This document shows positions 10,850 to 22,800 of a stretch of 64,000 bases of DNA, in pieces. The stretch covers positions 15,339,151-15,403,150 of the forward strand of contig NC_045143.1 in assembly GCF_008831285.2 (NCBI RefSeq). Direction: 5' to 3'. A program made the translations under genes and the position numbers. The DNA comes from Nymphaea colorata (lineage: Eukaryota > Streptophyta > Magnoliopsida > Nymphaeales > Nymphaeaceae). Positions within the stretch are counted from its first letter, which is position 1. Each line of letters starts with the position of its first letter. Below the pieces are notes generated by a model. The model did no database searches, had not been told where the DNA came from, and saw nothing but the letters and a program-made list of their open reading frames with translations.

Positions 10850-11740
10850 AAATATATCACCAAAGCGGCAAGAACCAAAAAGCTCTCAATACAATATATA
10901 CTAGAGGCACACCAGATTTCGTACCGTATATGCAGTACACAAAACGTATATCTGATTTAAAGAAGTTACAATCACAGGATGTTCGAGAGTGTTACACGTG
11001 TGCAGTCCATACTTCTAGAAAAAATTACCACTCAATTAATCTGCCACCAGACTCTTGCTGTCGCCTCATGCTGGATGGCGGCCGTCGCTAGATTCGCGAA
11101 GGGCGGTGCGTTTTTCTTTTTAATTATTTTTTTTAAAATAAAAGGCCTTCGATCGTCATTTTTTACTTTTTGTTATAAGTGAAACGGCCCTTTGAAAGTT
11201 AACATGAAACATTCGGTAGTCGTCTGATGAAGCTTAAAGGTTGGGCAATTTGTCATTCGCTCTTTTCTTGAGCTGCTTCCTGCAATTTTTCAAAATAATA
11301 TCTTCACATGGTATTTGATGCAAATGTTATCCAACACGCATTACAGCTTCCAGACAACTGATTGGACGATGCCTCGATGATAAGAAATAAGAACAAAACA
11401 CTGGCCCTCTGCCCCGGACGTGCACGTTAAGATGGCAGCCATTAAATCATATTGTTTGTACCACAAAGTACCACATAAAAGTTCCACGCCAAGCCAGGCC
11501 AAAGCAAACTAAGGCTACAAGGCAACGTAGATCGATTCAAAGCAAGCCGGCGTAACAAAAGCAACCCGACAATCAACCCGTATACCTCCGCACACGAGGA
11601 GGAAGACGCCAAGGGGACGACCCACCACCTCCCCGCAACCCCACCCCCTTTTCTCTTGGGTGCATAATACGATTTTACATATTTTGAAGAAATTAGATAA
11701 TGCTCTACCCAAAATTCTGTGGAGTCCACAACAAGAAAAC
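10850..11740. other. Intergenic, no gene seen
   Basis: Mixed composition with a G/C-richer patch near 11580-11660. No domain, RNA gene or clear repeat identified. Confidence 0.45.
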
Positions 11741-11746
11741 CATAGG

Positions 11747-12487
11747 CTATGTCACGTAGGTACGAGTATGGAGTTTTTGCATATAGGTACGGTGGTACCG
11801 CGATAATATTAATTTTTTAATTAAAAAAAAATTATAAATTTTATCATTTCAAAAAAATTGTTTCTTTGTCAAAGTGTCAAACTTTTATCATGATTGTGTT
11901 TTGAATTTTTTTTAAAACTATTAGCCATATAGGTAATTTTGAAAAACTATTTCCACCATTTTGAAAATTGTTTAAAAGGGTGGGGTGGAGGGGGGGGGGT
12001 GGGGTGGAATGAAAATTTTCATTTTAACGGTTCGAACTTTTTTTTTTCCATTTTTGCCTTTTTCTTCTCTTTCCTCTACACTGTTCTCTTTCTTCATTGG
12101 AAAACCAGACTGGCATCTTTCCTCTACACTGTTCTCTTTCTTCATTGGAAAACCAGACTGGCAACGAACGACCAGTGACGGGCAACAGATGGGCAGCGAC
12201 CACCTGTTGAACTTGACAAAAATGCTTGTGTTGCATGGAGAAAACCCAGTCTGTTTGCAGGTGGGTTCAACGTTTTCAGTTTGATATTTCGTCTTCTTCT
12301 ACCCTCTCATCTCTTCATCTTTGTCTATTCTACCTAAGAGAGCCCTCTGCTCGTTCAAACCCCCTATGAGATAGAGGGTTTGGGAAATCCACTATGCAGA
12401 GTTTGGATCTGATTCCAACCCAAAAACAAATCCAAAACGTACCACTATGTACCGACATACCGGTACTGCCGTACCACGGTGACATAG
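11747..12487. mobile_element. TIR element with CTATGTCAC / GTGACATAG ends
   Basis: The left end reads ctatgtcacgtaggtac and the right end gtaccacggtgacatag; the outer nine bases are exact inverted repeats. Possible diverged 9-bp duplications flank it (accataggc and accggaggc, 7 of 9). It encodes no recognisable transposase and is about 740 bp. Related ends occur at 35353-35676 and from 63522. TIR style and duplication length would suit a Mutator-type non-autonomous element. Confidence 0.5.
12068..12163. repeat. Exact 48-bp tandem duplication
   Basis: The unit beginning tctttcctctacactg is repeated without change at 12068 and 12116. A length of 48 keeps all reading frames, so long overlapping open frames appear on both strands here. 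They carry no known domain. Confidence 0.9.
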
Positions 12488-12489
12488 AC

Positions 12490-13612
12490 CGGAGGCAAGC
12501 AAAATTTCTCGACCAGGGTATCACTATGGTCCGGCCGCACTTACAAAATATTAAAAACCTCATAATTTATAGCTAATTCCATAAAGCCACGTGAATTCCT
12601 CGTTATTACTCCAAGCATGTCAATGATGTTGCAATTTGACACAATAATCAGATAGTCAACAAAGCACCTCATTTCATGTTCTTTCAATGATTTCCAACAA
12701 GTTCCAAATCATAATATTGTTAAAAAAATTATTGGTCGAAAGACGATTTTGAAGGATAGTATTTGCCTTCAAGCCCACTCATCAAAAGCTTATGAACATT
12801 CCGCCCCTTAGCACCTCTCATTGTTGCAGAATCAAGAACATGACATGATTAAAAGTGAAGCAGGAGCCATAAATTATATGGAAAGTGTTCAACAAATGCA
12901 AAGAAATGGTCCTGAAAAAAATGCCACAAATGCAAAGGAATGGTCATGAGCAGCGTGCCTTCAGGGAACCGAAAAACAGTTCCTTGCTTTAATTAATGAA
13001 GGAAACAGATTCAAGAGCATCCCCACACCTGTAGATGTTCGTGGTAACTATGGTCCGCCCACATAAGGTTCCACTCGGACCTAACCTAGAGCTTCTTCCA
13101 GCCCACAGCCTCAAGAACAGATTAAGCCTAGACCTTGTTCCAGTCGCTATCATACCAACTTTTCCCTTCCAAAACAGCAATCAGGAAACACCTTACAGAG
13201 CCAAAAAATTCAAAGAACACTGTATTAAAATGCACCAATAATTACCAGATCCCGCAAAGTGAAAGGCTGCACATTTATCTACAATTATGCTTTTCTCATA
13301 AAATAATCACCAGATACAAGATATATGCAACCATTTTGACCAGGAAAATTACAGATAATACAACATTTAACTAAATAAGCAGAGGATTAAATACTTAATA
13401 TATACAAGCATTGTGATTTTCCTTCTGTATGCGCCGCCCAGCTGACAACAAACAGGAAAATCTCGATCTCCAATTTTTGTTGAACATCTAACATGGCAAA
13501 GGTCCATCATCAAGGTAATGAGCAGTGGACTCTATCTTAGAAATGACCAAGCCAACGTGGCACACTTGAAAAAAGGAAGATGGGCCTCTTTCACATCAAC
13601 AAGCAGAATTTT
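12490..13612. other. 3' flank of KCBP
   Basis: The DNA just below 13612 should include the KCBP 3' UTR. I could not identify a convincing polyadenylation signal. No other gene is visible. Confidence 0.4.
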
Positions 13613-13811
13613 TCATACTGAAAGCCTGCTGTCAGGGTGCTCTTTTGCTGAAGCAGGTCTCGCTTCCTGGATTTCTTCCAATTCCTCTTCATCTCCTTTT
13701 CTGCCAGCCTGTTCCTTCCAGTAAGATATCATCTTCTTCAGTCGAGCAACTTCCCTTGAAGAGACGTTTTTGCTTGGATCATTCACAATGGAGCGTACCC
13801 TTGAAGCATAC
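13613..13811 (-). CDS. KCBP: KCBP last exon (motor end, calmodulin-binding helix)
   Basis: 199 nt including the stop. It encodes [15 protein letters not shown], then the basic amphipathic helix [20 protein letters not shown], the site of calmodulin and KIC binding in KCBPs, and an acidic tail ending HPDSRLSV. The acceptor is CTGTTCCAG. An hAT-type insertion begins 15 bp upstream of the exon. Confidence 0.95.
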
Positions 13812-16800
13812 CTGGAACAGCAGAACCAATGTTGTAAAACGCGTATCGTAAGCCGTATTGGTCGGGCTTTAAGATACGCCATATCGTAACCGTATCGTAA
13901 ATTTTTTTAAAAATAATAATAATAAATCAGAAAAAATTTTAAAAAAATCGAAAAATTCATAAAAAAACCAGAAAAAATTAAAAATAATAAATTCTTCATA
14001 GAAAACATGTTTTAGTCTTTTAGATAATGATAGACTTATTATTTGCTAAATGCTATAAACTTACGCGTTCACGGTTCATCATTCATACTTCATAGACATC
14101 AAAATTCATAACAATTTCATTTTTTTTCATCTTCATCTTCATGGTTTAAAAAAAACCCTTTCCTAAAAAAACCCTTTTCCTCCCAATGAGAACCAGCCAC
14201 CCATGCACAAATCCATGGTTTAATAGATGATTTCACGGTGAAAATCGATGATTTCACAATGGAAATCGATGATTTCCCTCTAAGGCGGTACAATCTATAG
14301 ATTAGAAATGAATTAGGGGTGGGCTTTTATAAAAAAAACTCGAAAAAATGGGGTTCAAGCCCCCTTTTTAGAAATCACCCTGTATCGTACGATACGGGCC
14401 GTATCGCACGATACGGGGGCCCGTATCGCACGTATCGTATGATACAGGTACGATACACCTCCCATTTACGATACAGGGGGTGTATCGTATCGTATTTTGT
14501 AAACGATACGTACAACACTGAGCAGAACACATTTTATTAAGTTTCAGAATGTGTCATCTTGTCGACAAAAGGATTCAATGCTATCGAAAAGCAATATCAG
14601 TATATCACACAAATCAAAGGCTAGCAGGCATACATACATGAGAGAGTTATGGGTCTCGTCCAAGTTGGAATCAGCAGGCGAAACATTTACAAACATCAGT
14701 GTTTTAGCATTACCACCAAGAGAGTCGCTCATCAACATTGTCAACTTGTGGTTCCTATAAGGAATGTGCTGCCCTTCCGATGATAATGCACTGATCACAT
14801 CTCCAAGTGCAGAAAGTGACCGATTTATGCTCTGTGCTTCCTTGAGTTGATGGCCAGAAGATCCTGATTTTTTCACCCTCTCAGAACCAGCAAGATCTAC
14901 AAAACTCAACTGCATGCCAAAGCCAATGCAGTAAAAAGCAACAACGAATGGGTTACTCACAAGAAGTAAAAATATTGCTACAAAAAGGAAGAGGTGAGGA
15001 TATAAAGTACAATATATGGCAGAGGAAGAGAGATGATGGTGTCCAATTCATCAACTTCAACTTCACCAAGATAAGTATTCTGTCTTGGTAATGCAAAGCA
15101 GATTCATGCGAACCATATGACTAGAGAATATCTAGAAAGACCGAATTTCCTAATAGCAATATTTAGAATTCAAGCCACCATAGCACTTGAAAACATTGTA
15201 AAAAAAATGCATTTGGAAAAGTTGACTCCATATTACTTAACATGCAATCGATAACTTTGTTTAATTTTCACATAAAAATGCATTTTACATTCAAAAGCAG
15301 CTTGGAAAAGAAATCTATCCACTATAACACATTAGCCCTTGATTAACTTGACATGGACCTGCCCTGGTTTGATCAAACGCCTTGAACATATGCCTACCTT
15401 TCCCTTAGCTTGAGATTGTGTCACCAGATTTGTACTTTCAATGACAATCGAGAATATTAAATGTGATCTTGAACTCTCATCATTCATCTGTGTCCCAGAA
15501 GTATGTCGCTGTTCGAATCCCCTAAAAGCGATGGAATTCAATTCCTCAAGGCCTGATATAGTAACAGTAGTGGCATTTTCAACCACGACCATCCCCTACA
15601 TAGAATAGAACAAAAAATATATCAATTTGTGATAGGAAAAAACAAGATTAGATCCAAAGCTCAACAACTCATTCAATTCTGATGAAGTTACTTTCTTCAG
15701 TTGAAAAAATGGCTCTCTTCTAGAAATACATATTTGTATTAGAAGGAAGACAATGTATGTATAGGCTTCGTACTACGAAGACATGATTGAATGTAGAATG
15801 AACATTACCTTCGAATCTTTCTTAATCTCAAGTTTCAAACGTTTTGCATTTCTTGGCAAGAGGAGATCTATGAGTGTGTCCTGATACAGTTCAACCATAT
15901 ATGCCTGAAACATTTTACCCAAAGGTTATTTCCAGCATCATAAGCAGTAAGCAGTAAAAATGGCAGAAAAGAGTGAATTGAGAAATGATAGAATTGTTGA
16001 TGACAGAGTATTCGTTATTAAATTCAGAAAAATGACAAAATTACTTGCCCATAATTACATCAATGAATATGTGAAACAATTAGATTGAACATTCAGATTC
16101 TTTACTAGCATCAATTACACAATTCTTATGTAAATACCCACCCCAAAACAGACTTGAGTACCTAATTTAACAGATCCTAATATGTCCCATAACTTTCGTT
16201 TGCACTCAAGAAGGCTACAAACCAAGACAATGCCTGCATGGAACCTAAGTCAATAAATCCATAAAAAGTTTCCAAAACTCTCAACATGGTGTCACACAAT
16301 CACTAGTTTGGGATATTACATCCCACCTTCCTTTTAAAACACATGTTAGTATACAGCACAGGTTTTTTCAGTTTTAAACTTAGCTTCGGTACCAACGGTA
16401 ATAACCTGACTAGAAACTGACCCGAGTGCCTGATGTGGCGAGCTTCATCCTGCCTTATACCAGTTGTGGTGGGCACCAGAAAAAAGGTTATGGACCACGA
16501 CAAACAATGCATCGCAAGCGAGTTTACAATCCTCAAGGGCTCTCAAAACCATCAAGGTGCCACATCATCCCCACTTTGGGATGTCACTTCTGTCTTGCCA
16601 TATTCTTCTATACTTACATATAACAATTTCTACCAACAAACCAAGGCCCAACCTGTGCCTTTTCCCCTGACGGAGCATCAAGGGGATCCTTCATATGTTC
16701 CCCCAACTGTTCAGCATTGGTTATGCTAGTTCCAAGGAACCGTCACCCTCAAATTCATCCTTGGAGACAGAAAGCCATGTAGAAGCCCTTGGAATCTGTT

Positions 16801-19800
16801 GCAACAGTTGAACCGTGAAGAACAGTAGAATACGAAGACAAATGTAACGTGGAAAAACCCTCGACTCGAGGGAAAAAACCACGATGAAGATCTCCGGCGC
16901 CCACCAACAGCCCGTCTATCTCTCTCTCTTAATTTTCATTCACAACTTGAAATAAGGGTTACAAAGGCTTAAATAAAGCACAACATGAACAACGGTTTGG
17001 ATAGGGTCCAGACCTGGACCCAAACATACAAACACGTCAACACTCCCCCTCAAGTTGGGCGTATAGATCAAACATGGCCAACTTGGATGCATTTCTCTCA
17101 AATGAAGTTCATGACAAGGCCTTGGTCAGAGCATCAACTATCTGGTCTTCGGATTTCATGGAAGGCAGAACAAGTTCTTTAGCATCAATTCTCTCCCGAA
17201 TAAAATGATGGTCAATCTCCACATGGTTCGTTTTATCATGTAATACCGGATTGTTGGCCAAGTTGATTGCAGACTTTTTATCACAATACATCTTCATTGG
17301 TCCTTCAGTTTTTATTCCGATGTCGGCCAATAGCACTTACAGCCACAACAACTCAAAGACTCCCATGGCCACAGCTCTATATTCAGCCTCAGCACTGGAG
17401 CGAGAGCAAACGTCTTGTCTCTCACTCCATACTATGAGATTCCCTCTCAAGTAAATACAATAGCCTGAGGTGGATCTCCTAATATCAAAACATCCTGCCC
17501 AGTCAGCATCTGAATAACCTTCAATCTCAAAAGAGTCTTGCTTAACATACAAGAGACCCTTACCAGGACTTATCTTCAAGTAACATAAAATCCTGTCTAC
17601 GGCCTTCAAGTAAGCATCCGTGGGAGCATGCATGAACTGACTCATCACATTCGTAGCAAAGGTAATATCAGGTCTAGTGAGAGTAAGATAAATCAACTTC
17701 CCAACAAGACATTGATATCTTCCCTTGGCTTCCTCAGAGACAGGCTCTCCATCTCTAAGACTAAGCTTGTGTCCAACATCTAGAGGAGTAGAGGCAACTC
17801 TACAACCTAGTTTCTCAGTCTCCTTTAATAAATCTGGAGTGTACTTCCATTGATTTAACAAAAGATTTGTGTTTAACCTAGCAATTTCAATGTCGAGGAA
17901 ATATTTCAACTTGCCAAGGTCCTTGAGGTCGAACTCGATAGCCAATAGTTCCTTTAACTTTGTTATTTCATCTTCATCATTACCTGTGACAATCATATCA
18001 TCAACATATACCAACAGAAGAGTAACTTTATGCTCCTTTCTCTTTACAAAGAGAGTATGATTTTCATTCCCATGATGACATTCATGTTGTCTCATTACAA
18101 GTCTAAGTCGTTCGAAACTTCAAACCATGTCCAGGAAGATTGTTTGAGCCCATACAAAACTTTCTTCAACCTACAACATTTTCCAGGTTCCTCATATCCT
18201 GGAGGCATGCACATATACACTTCCTCTTCTCATATCCTGGAGGCATGCACATATACACTTCCTCTTCAAGGTCTCCATTAAGAAATGTGTTCTTAACATC
18301 AAGTTGCATCTTCCACTCCTTTAATGATGCTAAGGAGATGATAACTCTGACTGTCTTCATCTTTGCAACAGGAGCAAACGCTTCCAAGTAGTCAATCTCA
18401 TATTTCTGACTGAACCCCTTGGCAACCAAGCGAACTTTATGCCTGTCCACACTCCCATCTGAATTATATTTGATGGTGTAGACCCACTTGGATCCTAAGA
18501 GATGAGCCGCTTCAGGGATATTTACCACCTTCCACGTTTTGTTTTTATCCAGTGCTTCCAGTTCTTCTTGCATCGCATGAGCCCACTTGAAATTGCTCTG
18601 AGCCTCAGTTACAATCATAGGAATCACAACTATAGAAAGAGACGATATAAAATATTTTTACTTCTTGCTCAGTTTAGAATATCATATGAAATTACCAATA
18701 ATGTGTTAAGTACATGACTTGATACCCTTTCTAAGAGCAATGGGTAACTCTTCATTTCCAGCTTTTGTCTGAGTACCTTCCACTAACATCTCCCGAGCAC
18801 AACTTGGGTCATCCAAGGAAGGTGTAGCATTAGGATTGGGATTAGAATTCTTGCCATTGATCAACTCACCAATGAGCTCTGTTGTAGTCAATCTTCTCCT
18901 GGAGCAAACCTACCCAAACAAAGGGTCACGTTCCTCCTCATTCTCAGTTGAGCAACCATCATCCTTGTTGTGCATTAGAAGGTTTGTAAATTGAATCTCT
19001 TTTTTTTTGTAAGCCAGAAAATCTATAAACTGAATCTCTTGATTTGGAGAATACTATTCTCTTATTGTGGATCTCTCCCCTTGAAGAAAATTCTCACCAA
19101 AATAGAACATATGTTCTAGGAAGGTGACATCTTTAGTAACATAGACACGACTAGTGGAAGGGTCTAGACACTTATATCCTTTTTGAGTAGGGGAATAACC
19201 TAGAAACACACCCTTAATCGACATCGGATTAAGTTTTCTAATATTAAGACTGTGATTGTGAATAAAACAGACACAGTCAAAGACCCGAGGTGGAAGAGAA
19301 AAAGGTTAACGACTCCTTGCTAACATAGCATGAGGCGTTCGCCCATTCAACACACGACTAGGCATACAACTAATCACATACACACTGGTGAGCACAACAT
19401 CCCCCCAATACTGTTTTGGAAGATGTCGTTGGAACAAGAGGGCCCTGGTGACATTTAGTAACTGACGATTCTTTCGTTCAGCAACCTCATTTTGAGGAGG
19501 GGTATAACTACAAAATGTCTCATGAACAATCCTCATTTGCCGAAAGAAACTACCAACAAAATGACACATATACTCACGTGCATTGTTAGAGCGAAAGGTC
19601 TTAACAGAAGTGCCAAACTAAGTTTCCATAAGAATTGTGAAAGTCTCTATGACATTAGGCACTTCATAACGGTCCTTCAACAAGTACGCAAAAGTGTTAC
19701 AAGAGCAATCATCTATAAAAGTTATGAAGTACTGAAAACCATGACAAGAAAGAATTCCCAAAAGCCCACACACATCTGAATGGATCAAAGCAAAATCTTC

Positions 19801-22800
19801 AGAATGACTTGTAGATATAGGGTACGAATCCCTAAAATGTTTAGTCAAATAACACACATCACAAGATAACATAGTCATATCTAGACTCAGTGTTGTACGT
19901 ATCGTACGATACGACCCCGTATCGCACGATACATACCGTATCGTACGATACGACCCCGTATCGCACGATACATACCGTATCGTTTTTAAATAATGGTACG
20001 ATACACCCCCCATATCGTAAATTGGGGGTGTATCATTCCTGTATCGCAGGTATCGTGCGATACAGGGCCCGTATCGTACGATACGATGCGATACACCCTG
20101 TATCGTACGATACGGGCTGATTTCGCAAAAGGGGGCCCGAGACCTACTTATTCGGCTTCTTTTTGAAAAACAGCCTCCATTCTTCATTTCTCAAGCTCGA
20201 ATACTGCCGTTAGGGAGGGCGATCGTCCATTTTTACCATCAAAAAGTTGATTTTCACTGTGAAATCGAAGATTAAGGGGTCGATTTGTGCGTGGGTGGTT
20301 GATTGTCATTGGGAGGAAAGGGGTTTTCTTCATTTCTTCTTCATAAGCTATAAAATCTCATGTTTTTACCATGTATTCATAATTTTTTACCATATAATCG
20401 TAGATTGATAGATTTTGAGTGTTTTTCATTAAGTTTACCATAGGATTTCGTTTTTTTTTTTTGAAGATATAGATCCCACATGGCAATGGTGCGAAAGGGT
20501 GAAGGAGAATAATCGCTTGAAACTCAAATGTAGCTTCTGTGGGAATACATTTTCAGGAGGGATTAGTAAAATGAAACACCATTTGGCAGGGACCTCCAAA
20601 GATGTGTCTCCTTGTGTTGGAGGACCAAACAAACCCTTGCCTCCATATGTGCGTCAGCAATGTTTAGATATGCTTCATGCTTTACATCAAAAGAGGATAC
20701 AGAAAGAAATTGAAGAGGCAGATGTGGACTATAATGAGCCTTTGGAAGATGAAGAAGAAGAGGAAGAAGCTTATGAATGTGACGATGAAGATGATACCAT
20801 TCTAAGAACAGATTTGGAGACCTCAAGAGGTAGAGATCGTAGAGGAAAAGGGATCATGTATGAAGGAGGATGATCTGGCGTAACGGGAAGGAAGAGAAGA
20901 GGCACAGCAGATAGGGCCAGGCGTGGTATGCGACCACCTAGTGGTAGAGTTCCTACTGGTAGGTCTAGTGTTGGCTCTATTAAGAGTTTTTTCCCTTCAT
21001 ATACTAGCCCAGGTGGTCAGCCACAGATTCGTGCTGCTATGACATCTAAAGATATGCTATATCAAGCACAAAAGATGGTAGAAAATGGTTTTATGATGCA
21101 TGTATTCCATTTAATGCAGCTAATTTTTTTTAATTCCAAGCCATGGCAAATGCAATTGCTTCTATAGGCCCCAGATTCAAAATGCCATCATATCATCAGT
21201 TGAGGGGTAAAATTCTTCAAGATAAAGTGAAAGAAGTGTCTGAACATTGCGATCAATTGAAATTATCTTGGAAGGAAACAGGTTGCTCCATTATGTCAGA
21301 TGGATGGACTGATACAAGGTCAAAAACACTTGTAAATTTTCTTGTTTATTGCCCTAAAGGTACAATGTTCTTGAAATCTCTTGACTTGTCTGATGTTCCT
21401 AAGACTGCTGAGATTTTGTTCAATATTTTTGATGATGTCGTACAAGAAGTTGAACCTACAAACATTGTACAGTTTATTACAGATAATGCTGCAAATTATA
21501 GAGCTGCAGGAGATTTGTTATTTCAAAAGTATGAAACATTCTTTTGGAGTCCATGTGCCACTCATTTTGTCAATCTTATGCTTCAAGATCTTAATGAGAT
21601 GCATGATATGAAATCAGCCATTGACCAATGTCAAGAGGTAACAAAATTTATCTATAATCATGCATATGTATTGAGTTTCATGAGAAAGTTTACAAAAGGA
21701 GTTGAATTGATACGACCTGCACAAACTAGATTTGCCACAAATGTATTGACTGTGCAGAGTGTGGTGAAACAAAGAACTCCTTTGAGGCAGATGTTCGCTA
21801 GTGAAGAATGGGCTGCATATCCACATGCTCATAAAAGAAATGCTTCTTTAGTTGTGGATATCATATTTAATAACGAATTTTGAGAATCATGTGTGAAGCT
21901 ATTGAAAGTTTGTGTTTCATTAGTGAAAGTCCTCAAGTTAGCTGACACTGAGGATAGGCCTTCCATAGGGTACTTATATGAGGCCATGGATAAAGCAAAA
22001 GAGGCAATTCGAGACAACTTAAAAGGAAAGAAAAAGTTATATATGCCCATATGGAAGATGATAGATAAAAAGGTGGACTGGACAGCTTCATCAACCTCTT
22101 CATGCAGCAGCTTACTATCTAAATCCTGCAATTACATTTTCTCCTACATTTAAGAAAGGCAGAGAAGTCTTAAGTGGTTTGTTGGATTGTATTAACGTAT
22201 TAGTGGCAAATTCTAGAGAACAAGATGCCGTTAGCAATGAGTTACATCTATATGATACTTGTTATCGGAGCATGGGACAACCTGTCGTCGTTCGAGCCAG
22301 GACAACCATGCGTCCAGGTAAATACATAGAAATGTTTAATTTACTTTGCATTTGTTACATTTGATTCTTTTAAAACTTTCACATTGATTTGTTATAACGT
22401 TATATTTTTGTTTAGATTTGTGGTGGAATAGGTATGGGTTTGATTGTCCAAACCTAGCACGTTTTGCAATCAAAGTCCTCAGCCAGACATGCAGTGCTAG
22501 TGGATGCGAAAGGAACTGGAGTGTGTTCCAACATATCCATAGCAAAAAAAAGAATAGGCTCAAACATAAAAGGTTGAATGACCTTGTCTTTGTTCGATAT
22601 AATATGAGGTTGAAACAAAGGTAATATAGCTTAAAGTTCACATTTTTTGTACAATATATTTATATGAAATTATATATTAACAAGTTTTCTCTTATGTAAC
22701 ATAGATAATTACAAAAAACATCAGCAAGGAAGCACATCTCAGTTCGATTCTATCAGCTTGGAAAACTTTGACGATCTGGAGCCATGGATTGAGGAAGAAC

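Noticed and set aside
12024-12284. Three overlapping frames of 70-99 residues with a repeated FSFFIGKPDW unit
   Set aside because: The repeat comes from a 48-bp DNA duplication, frames exist on both strands, and no family is recognisable.
14544-14637. Extension of the KCBP frame past 14638 as the true C-terminus
   Set aside because: The donor CTCAT|GTATGT and the acceptor at 13811 restore the conserved YASRVR motif and the calmodulin-binding helix, so the extension is intron read-through.
19618-20187. A 189-residue frame with many repeated [12 protein letters not shown] units, possible repeat protein
   Set aside because: It is a chimera: the repeats are hAT subterminal palindromes read through into the Copia-1 integrase.
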